A DNA stretch of 6,003 nt from Phycisphaerae bacterium (GTDB lineage: Bacteria > Planctomycetota > Phycisphaerae > Sedimentisphaerales > Anaerobacaceae): positions 1 to 6,003 of the forward strand of contig JAUVYZ010000136.1 of assembly GCA_030602845.1 (NCBI GenBank), written 5' to 3'. Position 1 is the first letter of the stretch; each line of letters begins with the position of its first letter. The notes under the pieces are model-generated. The model saw only the letters and a program-made list of their open reading frames with translations. It was not told the origin of the DNA and ran no database searches. Shown one piece after another: positions 1 through 4,253 of this stretch. The translations under genes and the position numbers were made by a program.

Positions 1-812
1 AACTGCCGATAGAGAATTTGCGAAAAAAGCGCAAGAGCTCAATAGCGGTTATGACCAAGATGGCCAAAAGGGACGAGATTGACGCGGTCATTTCTGCAGG
101 TAATACCGGCGCCTGTGTAGCCGCCTTCCAGATGAGGATGAGAAACCTGCCCGGTGTTAATCGGCCTGGAATAGCGGTAGTGTTTCCCACGTTTGAAGGG
201 CCGGTGACAATATGCGATGTGGGGGCGAACATCGCCTGTAAGCCAATAAATCTTTATCAATATGGGGCAATGGCCAGGGTGTATTCAAGACATTTGCTCG
301 GGATTGAAAACCCAAGGGTCGGTCTTATGAGCATCGGCCAGGAGGACGCAAAGGGTAATGAGGTCGTTAAAAAGGCGCGTGAGCTGTTGAAATCGGATTC
401 CAATATGAATTTCGTCGGGAATATTGAGGGCAGAGATATCTTCAAGGGTGTTTGCGACGTTGCAGTTTGCGAAGGTTTCGTCGGCAATGTAATCTTGAAG
501 CTGACCGAAGGGCTTGTTGACGGCCTCTTTAAGGCCATAAAATACGAGCTTGTCGCAGAGAAGCTTCGACTTGCTATGAAGTTCAGGCCCGTGATGAAAA
601 GAATTTACAGGAAATATGACTATAACGAATACGGCGGTGCGCCGTTGTTGGGAGTTAACGGCACAGCGATAATCTGCCACGGGTCAAGCCAGAGCAGAAC
701 GATAAAAAATGCCATTCTGGCCTCCAAAAAATACCATACGGAAAAAATAAACGAAAAGATCACTGAATACCTGTCGGGAACCTGTGTAAGGACATCTGAT
801 GAATCCCGTTAG
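1..812 (+). CDS. plsX: Phosphate acyltransferase PlsX, 5'-truncated by the window edge
   Basis: PlsX converts acyl-ACP and inorganic phosphate to acyl-phosphate, which feeds PlsY in phosphatidic acid synthesis. It is a soluble or peripherally membrane-bound enzyme. The open frame runs in from the edge (first whole codon at base 3), and about 269 residues are visible. The family is usually 330-350 residues, so roughly 70-80 N-terminal residues are missing. Visible family signatures are LRKKRKSSI near the start, SAGNTGA, CDVGANI, NPRVGLMSIGQED, CEGFVGNVILK and the C-terminal GGAPLLGVNGTAIICHGSS. The TTG at 18 is internal, because the preceding codons (LPIEN) already match the family. The stop overlaps fabH by 14 bases, which implies co-transcription and probably coupled translation. 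The QMRMRNLPGVNRPGIAVVFP stretch resembles planctomycete PlsX as I recall it. Identity is secure. Confidence 0.96.
   Translation, partial: LPIENLRKKRKSSIAVMTKMAKRDEIDAVISAGNTGACVAAFQMRMRNLPGVNRPGIAVVFPTFEGPVTICDVGANIACKPINLYQYGAMARVYSRHLLGIENPRVGLMSIGQEDAKGNEVVKKARELLKSDSNMNFVGNIEGRDIFKGVCDVAVCEGFVGNVILKLTEGLVDGLFKAIKYELVAEKLRLAMKFRPVMKRIYRKYDYNEYGGAPLLGVNGTAIICHGSSQSRTIKNAILASKKYHTEKINEKITEYLSGTCVRTSDESR
788..792 (+). promoter_or_regulatory. Shine-Dalgarno of fabH
   Basis: AAGGA lies inside the last codons of plsX, six bases before the ATG at 799. It supports that ATG as the fabH start, although the protein then begins about 12 residues earlier than E. coli FabH. No other start codon occurs before the conserved GHGSFVP strand. 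Confidence 0.65.
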
Positions 813-1812
813 ACATTGCGAACCCTCCCCTACTTATCGCGCAGTTATCACCGGTCACGGCTCCTTTGTGCCGGCGAGAACACTAACGAATGATGACCTC
901 GCAAAGATGGTGGACACTACAGACGAATGGATTACGACTCGGACAGGCATCAAGGTTCGACACATTACTACTGACAACGAAACCACCGCATTTTTAGCTA
1001 CGGAAGCAGCCAAAAAGGCCCTGGCCGACGCAAATCTCGATGCCGGCGAGCTTGAACTTATTATTGTGGCAACCATTACGCCGGAAATGGTTTTCCCTTC
1101 GACGGCGTCCTTTGTCCAGCGTGCTCTGCAGGCAAAGAAAGCCTGGGTATTTGATTTGGCCGCTGCCTGCAGCGGTTTTGTGTATGGTTTGTCTATTGTC
1201 CAGCAGTTCCTGGAGAGCGGCCGATTTAATAACGCACTTGTAATAGGGGCTGAAACCTTGACCAAGATTACCGACTGGAGCGACCGGACGAGCTGCATTC
1301 TTTTCGGGGACGGCGCAGGAGCCGTCGTACTTGAGCGGCACAATGACGGACGCGGTATTTTATACAGCACTATGTCTGCAGATGGGGACCGCTGGGAAGC
1401 ATTGAATTGCCAGGCCTACGGTTCCCGCTATCCGGCGGATAAAAAGTTAGACGACCCGAAAAAAATCTATATGGAAATCAAGGGCAGAGAAGTCTATCAA
1501 CAGGCTGTTCGACGCATCGTTGAAGCCGTTACCAAGTGTATGAATCATTGCGGATTGACCATCGACGATATTGCGATGGTCATTTCGCACCAGATGAACG
1601 CAAGGATTATCGAGTCCGCAGCGAAGCGGTTAAAGCTGCCTGATGAAAAGGTGTTTTTGAATATCGCCGAATACGGCAATACATCAGCGGCCTCAGTGCC
1701 TATTGCCTTTGATGAGTGCTTCAGGCAGGGTAAAATCAAAGAAAGTGATGTTGTCATTTTCGTAGCTTTTGGTGCAGGGTTGGCCTGGGGAGCAACTGTA
1801 ATTCAATTTTAA
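799..1812 (+). CDS. fabH: Beta-ketoacyl-ACP synthase III (KAS III, FabH)
   Basis: FabH starts fatty acid synthesis by condensing an acyl-CoA primer, usually acetyl-CoA, with malonyl-ACP. The 337-residue protein has the thiolase fold. The triad is Cys124 (AAACSGF), His264 and Asn294 (EYGNTSAAS), equivalent to Cys112, His244 and Asn274 of E. coli. DTTDEWITTRTGI (residues 40-51) and FGDGAGA (169-175) are typical. Phe99 in VFPS aligns with E. coli Phe87, which restricts the primer pocket, so a short straight primer is likely (inference). The usual HQAN around the histidine reads HQMN here. An extra N-terminal stretch of about 12 residues (MNPVRHCEPSPT) precedes the first beta strand. The gene overlaps plsX by 14 bases and is separated from fabD by a hairpin-rich spacer. 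Identity is secure; the start is well supported by its Shine-Dalgarno. Confidence 0.97.
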   Translation: MNPVRHCEPSPTYRAVITGHGSFVPARTLTNDDLAKMVDTTDEWITTRTGIKVRHITTDNETTAFLATEAAKKALADANLDAGELELIIVATITPEMVFPSTASFVQRALQAKKAWVFDLAAACSGFVYGLSIVQQFLESGRFNNALVIGAETLTKITDWSDRTSCILFGDGAGAVVLERHNDGRGILYSTMSADGDRWEALNCQAYGSRYPADKKLDDPKKIYMEIKGREVYQQAVRRIVEAVTKCMNHCGLTIDDIAMVISHQMNARIIESAAKRLKLPDEKVFLNIAEYGNTSAASVPIAFDECFRQGKIKESDVVIFVAFGAGLAWGATVIQF

Positions 1813-1819
1813 GTTTAGC

Positions 1820-1838
1820 CCCCAGGTTTATCCTGGGG
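1820..1838 (+). other. Hairpin H1 just after the fabH stop
   Basis: CCCCAGG (1820-1826) pairs perfectly with CCTGGGG (1832-1838) around a five-base TTTAT loop. It starts eight bases after the fabH stop. The bases that follow (AGTATTTAG) are not a continuous T run, so it is a poor intrinsic terminator. It could protect the 3' end of the fabH message, attenuate transcription weakly, or be part of a dispersed palindromic repeat. Confidence 0.6.
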
Positions 1839-1848
1839 AGTATTTAGC

Positions 1849-1867
1849 CGTCGTCGGCACGGCGACG
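1849..1867 (+). other. Hairpin H2 in the fabH-fabD spacer
   Basis: CGTCGTC (1849-1855) pairs with GGCGACG (1861-1867) around a GGCAC loop. This gives seven pairs, one of them a G-T wobble. Its right arm overlaps the first copy of the 12-base direct repeat at 1864-1875. No T run follows. Confidence 0.5.
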
Positions 1868-1875
1868 CAATACGA
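1864..1875 (+). repeat. 12-base direct repeat, copy 1 (GACGCAATACGA)
   Basis: The same 12 bases recur at 1920-1931. The 44 bases between the two copies contain the imperfect palindrome at 1884-1918. The arrangement looks like a small insertion flanked by a target duplication, but 11 of the 12 bases occur again, inverted, at 3715-3725. The word may therefore belong to a dispersed repeat family instead. Confidence 0.75.
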
Positions 1876-1883
1876 TATACGAC

Positions 1884-1918
1884 GGGTGGCAGCCTCAAGC
1901 GCAGCTTGGGGATGGCCC
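1884..1918 (+). repeat. Imperfect palindromic repeat (hairpin H3) in the fabH-fabD spacer
   Basis: The core CCTCAAGC (1893-1900) pairs with GCTTGGGG (1904-1911) around a GCA loop, with one wobble. The outer ends GGGTGGC and GATGGCCC pair partly. The GGGTGGC...GGCCC shape resembles short palindromic repeats scattered in planctomycete genomes as I remember them. I have not checked this against a genome. It is bracketed by the 12-base direct repeats. Confidence 0.6.
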
Positions 1919-1919
1919 A

Positions 1920-1931
1920 GACGCAATACGA
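1920..1931 (+). repeat. 12-base direct repeat, copy 2 (GACGCAATACGA)
   Basis: This is an exact copy of 1864-1875. It ends only three bases before the fabD ATG at 1935, so it occupies the place where a Shine-Dalgarno sequence would normally be. Confidence 0.75.
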
Positions 1932-1934
1932 ACT

Positions 1935-2873
1935 ATGAAGACCGCTTTTTTATTTCCGGGACAGGGCGCTCAGGCTGTAGGAATGGGCGCCGAAATTGCC
2001 GAGTTTTTTCCCGCAGCGGCAGAGATTTTTGAGAAGGCAAACAACATTCTTGGGTTTGATTTGAGCGGGACCTGCTTCGAGGGCCCTGCGGAACAATTAA
2101 ATACCACGGCGATTTCGCAACCTGCGATTTTTGTAACTTCCGCCGCCATATTAGAGGTCCTCAAGACGAATCCTGCCACCAGGGGGATAAGTGCGGATGT
2201 AACGGCGGGTCTTAGTCTGGGTGAATATACCGCCCTCTATGCCGCAGGTGTGATTAGTTTTGAGGACGCACTTATTCTGTGCAGCAAACGCGGCCGCGCA
2301 ATGCAGCAGGCCGCTGACGCTACCGAAGGTGCGATGGTTAGTATCATCGGCCTTGACGAAGAAAAAGTTAGTGAGCTTTGCGCCGAAGCCGGCGAGGGTA
2401 AGCTTTTGGCCGCTGTTAATTTTAACTGCCCGGGGCAAATCGTAATAAGCGGCAGTAAGGCGGCCTGCAAGCGAGCTGAAGAATTGGCGGCAAAGTACGG
2501 CGCTATAAAGGCGGTGCCGTTAGAAGTGGCCGGCGCTTTTCATACTGAAATGATGTCCACTGCGGCAGACGCGCTTAAAGAGGCATTACAAAAAAGCCAG
2601 ATTTCGGAGCCGTCGGAAACCATGATTATTGCCAATATTAACGCTGAGTATTATCAGAGCGCTAAAAAAATCGTAGAAGGCCTGATAAAGCAATTGACTT
2701 GCCCGATACTCTGGCAAAAATGTATGGAACGACTTTTGGCTGACGGAGTTGAAAGGTTTTACGAGATCGGGCCGGGCAGGGTCCTGACGGCACTTTGCCG
2801 AAGAATCAGCAGAAAAACAAAGGTCGTCAATGTAAGCAACCTGGAAGCTATAAAGGATTTATCAGGGTCTTGA
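1935..2873 (+). CDS. fabD: Malonyl-CoA:ACP transacylase FabD
   Basis: FabD transfers malonyl from CoA to the phosphopantetheine arm of ACP, supplying the extender unit for FabH and FabF. The 312-residue length is normal. Residues 1-17 (MKTAFLFPGQGAQAVGM) are the standard N-terminus, so the start is firm. The nucleophile is Ser94 in GLSLGE, with Arg119 (SKRGRAM), His203 (VAGAFH) and Gln253 (IKQLTCP) at the positions of E. coli Ser92, Arg117, His201 and Gln250. FNCPGQIVISG (163-173) and EIGPGRVL (277-284) are also conserved. The usual GHSxGE histidine is leucine here, a substitution I also recall in streptococcal FabD, so it need not affect activity. No Shine-Dalgarno precedes the ATG, because a repeat fills that position. 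The gene lies 122 bases after fabH and 101 before fabG. Identity is secure. Confidence 0.97.
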   Translation: MKTAFLFPGQGAQAVGMGAEIAEFFPAAAEIFEKANNILGFDLSGTCFEGPAEQLNTTAISQPAIFVTSAAILEVLKTNPATRGISADVTAGLSLGEYTALYAAGVISFEDALILCSKRGRAMQQAADATEGAMVSIIGLDEEKVSELCAEAGEGKLLAAVNFNCPGQIVISGSKAACKRAEELAAKYGAIKAVPLEVAGAFHTEMMSTAADALKEALQKSQISEPSETMIIANINAEYYQSAKKIVEGLIKQLTCPILWQKCMERLLADGVERFYEIGPGRVLTALCRRISRKTKVVNVSNLEAIKDLSGS

Positions 2874-2884
2874 GCTAATGAGAA

Positions 2885-2925
2885 TCGAGATTGCCGCGCT
2901 CGGCTATGCCTCGCTCGCAATGACA
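2885..2925 (-). repeat. Dispersed 'CHCER'-type repeat in the fabD-fabG spacer
   Basis: Read on the minus strand, this segment begins TGTCATTGCGAGCGAGGC and ends in GGCAATCTCGA. Its minus-strand frame gives CHCERGIAERGNLDS. It is bounded by ATTGC (2890-2894) and the inverted GCAAT (2917-2921), and contains a small GGC-TAT-GCC hairpin at 2902-2910. Repeats of this kind, often mistranslated as 'CHCERSEAI...' peptides, are dispersed in many bacterial genomes (from memory). I do not regard either reading frame as a gene. Here it sits inside an operon, between stop and start codons. Confidence 0.7.
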
Positions 2926-2961
2926 GGGGGAATGTCGGTGGGTAATTTGGGAATTTGATTT

Positions 2962-2965
2962 GGAG
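2962..2965 (+). promoter_or_regulatory. Shine-Dalgarno that decides the fabG start
   Basis: GGAG lies nine bases before the ATG at 2975. It favours that ATG over the in-frame TTG at 2960, which would place this GGAG inside the coding region. Confidence 0.65.
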
Positions 2966-2974
2966 ATTAGCAAG

Positions 2975-3712
2975 ATGTCGGAAAAAAGACTGGCTGTTGT
3001 AACGGGTGCTGCCAGAGGGATAGGCCGGGCAATTGTTCTTGAATTGCTCAAGCAGGGTCGCATCGTAGCCGGGCTGGATATAAATGCCGAGCAGCTTGGC
3101 GAACTTGAAAACATTGTAAAAGAAGCCGGCTTTACGGTTGTAACTAAATGTGTGGATATAACCGATACGGCCAAATTCACCGAGACACTTGAAGCTCTGG
3201 CTTCCGAATACGGCGGGATAGGTATTCTTGTGAACAACGCCGGCATTACGCGTGACGGGCTGATTATGCGAATGAGCGATGAGGATTTTGATAAGGTCAT
3301 TGACGTTAATCTTCGAGCGGCTTTTGTTGCGACTCGGACCGCGGTAAGGTCTATGGTTCGCAACAAATTCGGCCGGATTATCTCTCTCAGCTCGGTTTCC
3401 GGTGTGATGGGCAACGCCGGTCAAAGTAATTATGCGGCCAGCAAAGCAGGCCTGATTGGCCTGAGCAAGTCAGTGGCGCGTGAGATAGCGAAAAAGAATG
3501 TAACAGCGAATTGCGTTGCGCCCGGCTTTATTGTTACCGAGATGACGGACAAATTGCCGCAGCCGGTCAAAGATGCTGCAAAGCAGATGATACCATTGCG
3601 AAGATTTGGCAGCGTTGACGACGTGGCGAAGGCCGTTGCATTTCTTGCAAGCGACCAGGCCGCCTATATCACGGGCCAGGTGCTTTGTGTGGACGGCGGT
3701 ATGGCAATGTAA
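2975..3712 (+). CDS. fabG: 3-oxoacyl-ACP reductase FabG
   Basis: FabG is a cytoplasmic NADPH-dependent short-chain dehydrogenase that reduces 3-ketoacyl-ACP to 3-hydroxyacyl-ACP, the step after FabH or FabF condensation. From the ATG chosen here it is 245 residues, matching the family at about 244-248. The cofactor motif is TGAARGIG (residues 10-17) and NNAG is at 87-90. The catalytic tetrad is Asn112, Ser140 (LSSVSG), Tyr153 and Lys157 (NYAASK). VAPGFIVTEMT (181-191) and GQVLCVDGG (234-242) are typical FabG. Arg129 and Arg169 fall near the basic residues that contact ACP in E. coli FabG. An in-frame TTG at 2960 would add five residues, but the ATG has the better ribosome binding site. SDR enzymes can be misnamed, but position inside this cluster makes FabG nearly certain. 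Confidence 0.96.
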   Translation: MSEKRLAVVTGAARGIGRAIVLELLKQGRIVAGLDINAEQLGELENIVKEAGFTVVTKCVDITDTAKFTETLEALASEYGGIGILVNNAGITRDGLIMRMSDEDFDKVIDVNLRAAFVATRTAVRSMVRNKFGRIISLSSVSGVMGNAGQSNYAASKAGLIGLSKSVAREIAKKNVTANCVAPGFIVTEMTDKLPQPVKDAAKQMIPLRRFGSVDDVAKAVAFLASDQAAYITGQVLCVDGGMAM

Positions 3713-3714
3713 TC

Positions 3715-3725
3715 TCGTATTGCGT
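3715..3725 (-). repeat. Inverted copy of the ACGCAATACGA word after fabG
   Basis: TCGTATTGCGT is the exact reverse complement of 11 of the 12 bases repeated before fabD (1864-1875 and 1920-1931). It begins two bases after the fabG stop. The next bases (ATAACGTC) continue a loose likeness to the TATACGACG that follows copy 1. All three copies in the window lie in spacers. Confidence 0.7.
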
Positions 3726-3740
3726 ATAACGTCTTGTGAA

Positions 3741-3749
3741 TAGTCGTTA
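3741..3749 (+). repeat. TAGTCGTTA direct repeat, copy 1
   Basis: TAGTCGTTA recurs exactly at 3782-3790, 41 bases later, close to four helical turns. Both copies are upstream of the acpP promoter. They could be binding half-sites or leftovers of a dispersed repeat; the sequence alone does not decide. Confidence 0.5.
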
Positions 3750-3770
3750 ATACGCCTGTCGGAAGCGTAT
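3750..3770 (+). other. Hairpin downstream of fabG
   Basis: ATACGC (3750-3755) pairs with GCGTAT (3765-3770) around a nine-base loop. A further GCGTAT at 3722-3727 could pair with the same left arm. There is no T run afterwards, so this is not a convincing intrinsic terminator and read-through from fabG to acpP remains possible. Confidence 0.4.
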
Positions 3771-3781
3771 CTATCGATATT

Positions 3782-3790
3782 TAGTCGTTA
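3782..3790 (+). repeat. TAGTCGTTA direct repeat, copy 2
   Basis: This is an exact copy of 3741-3749. It ends about 12 bases before the A-tracts that lie upstream of the acpP -35 box. Confidence 0.5.
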
Positions 3791-3802
3791 GTGGGCACCC
3801 CC

Positions 3803-3853
3803 AAAAAAAATAAAAAAATAGTTGTTGACAACTGCTTTAGCAGGTATTATACC
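3803..3853 (+). promoter_or_regulatory. Predicted acpP-fabF promoter with UP-like A-tracts
   Basis: A perfect TTGACA -35 box (3825-3830) is followed after 17 bases by TATACC (3848-3853). An overlapping TTATAC gives a spacing of 16. Runs of eight and seven A at 3803-3818 fall around -57 to -42 relative to a start near 3860, the position of an UP element. A strong separate promoter fits the usual high demand for acyl carrier protein. The -10 is imperfect and the start site is inferred. Confidence 0.65.
3820..3833 (+). promoter_or_regulatory. Operator-like dyad over the acpP -35 box
   Basis: AGTTGT (3820-3825) and ACAACT (3828-3833) form a perfect inverted repeat with a two-base centre, and the second half covers most of TTGACA. 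A second dyad, GGTAT-T-ATACC (3843-3853), covers the -10 region. Dyads in these positions could be repressor sites. No regulator is known or visible here. Confidence 0.35.
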
Positions 3854-3882
3854 CGCCAAGATAAAAAATGACGCTACCAGTG

Positions 3883-3901
3883 ATTAGTATTAGTTACTGT
3901 T
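3883..3901 (+). promoter_or_regulatory. Possible lipid-regulator dyad in the acpP leader
   Basis: TTAGTA (3884-3889), five bases, then TACTGT (3895-3900) has the same layout as the FapR operator of Bacillus as I recall it (TTAGTA-N5-TACTAA), with 10 of 12 arm bases matching. It lies about 25-41 bases after the inferred transcription start. FapR is known mainly from Firmicutes, so chance or an unrelated regulator is quite possible. Confidence 0.25.
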
Positions 3902-3953
3902 ACCGGCGACTGGTTTGGTTGTGAGGTTACGGAATAAATTCCTATTAGACCAG

Positions 3954-3958
3954 GGAGG
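3954..3958 (+). promoter_or_regulatory. Strong Shine-Dalgarno of acpP
   Basis: GGAGG, within GGGAGGA, lies eight bases before the GTG at 3967. It fixes that GTG as the start and is the best ribosome binding site in the window, as expected for an abundant protein. The leader just before it contains the dyad GGAAT-AA-ATTCC at 3931-3942. Confidence 0.85.
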
Positions 3959-3966
3959 AAAAACAA

Positions 3967-4239
3967 GTGAGTGTTGATGACGTAGATGTTCAGGCAATTG
4001 AAAACAAAGTGATCGACATAATAAGTGAGCAAATGGGCACAGACAAGTCTGAAATAACACGTGAGACCTCATTTATTAACGATTTGAACGCCGACTCGCT
4101 GGATACGGTTGAACTGGTTATGGAGTTCGAAGACGAGTTTGATATGAGTATTCCCGACGAAGAGGCCGAGAAAATCCAGACGGTCGGTGCCGCGGTTGAT
4201 TACATCGTCAACATTGTACATTCCAAAAGCCAAGAGTAG
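3967..4239 (+). CDS. acpP: Acyl carrier protein AcpP
   Basis: AcpP carries growing acyl chains on a 4'-phosphopantetheine arm and serves every enzyme of the pathway, including its neighbours FabD, FabH, FabG, FabF and PlsX. The 90-residue protein is strongly acidic and helical. The attachment site is Ser44 in NADSLDTVEL, followed by the recognition helix and MEFEDEFDMSIPDEEAEKI. It is longer than E. coli AcpP (78 residues) by about seven acidic N-terminal residues (MSVDDVD) and a few C-terminal ones. The GTG start is fixed by an excellent Shine-Dalgarno. It has its own predicted promoter, a leader of about 107 bases, and a 14-base gap to fabF, so acpP-fabF is likely expressed both alone and by read-through. 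Apo-ACP must be modified by a holo-ACP synthase that is not in the window. Confidence 0.97.
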   Translation: MSVDDVDVQAIENKVIDIISEQMGTDKSEITRETSFINDLNADSLDTVELVMEFEDEFDMSIPDEEAEKIQTVGAAVDYIVNIVHSKSQE

Positions 4240-4253
4240 CGAACAAGTTTAGT

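Noticed and set aside
18..20. TTG at 18 as the plsX start
   Set aside because: The upstream codons are open and match the PlsX family (LPIEN before LRKKRKSS), and the N-terminal domain would be missing. The gene is cut by the window edge.
813..837. CATTGCGA in the fabH N-terminal codons as a piece of the 'CHCER' repeat
   Set aside because: Only eight bases match the copy at 2885-2925 and the likeness does not continue. It is too weak to claim that a repeat created the FabH N-terminal extension.
855..1370. Antisense open frame of 171 codons across fabH
   Set aside because: It lies wholly opposite a gene with intact catalytic motifs, has no family resemblance, and open antisense frames are common opposite codon-biased genes.
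2208..2229. FabD GLSLGE instead of GHSLGE as a sign of lost activity
   Set aside because: Ser94, Arg119, His203 and Gln253 are all present, and the leucine variant is, as I recall, found in functional FabD of streptococci.
2878..2958. A 26-codon gene between fabD and fabG
   Set aside because: The frame is created by the dispersed repeat and its peptide (MRIEIAALGYASLAM...) has no recognisable features. I kept it only as a possible relay for ribosomes.
2960..2962. TTG at 2960 as the fabG start
   Set aside because: The ATG at 2975 has a GGAG nine bases upstream and gives the usual FabG length. The TTG has no convincing ribosome binding site.
2759..3424. Antisense open frame of 221 codons across the fabD end and fabG
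   Set aside because: It covers the dispersed repeat and the reverse of fabG, and shows no domain pattern. It is a shadow frame.
3750..3770. Intrinsic terminator after fabG
   Set aside because: The stem has only six pairs with a nine-base loop and no T run follows. The nearby homopolymer runs are A on the + strand.
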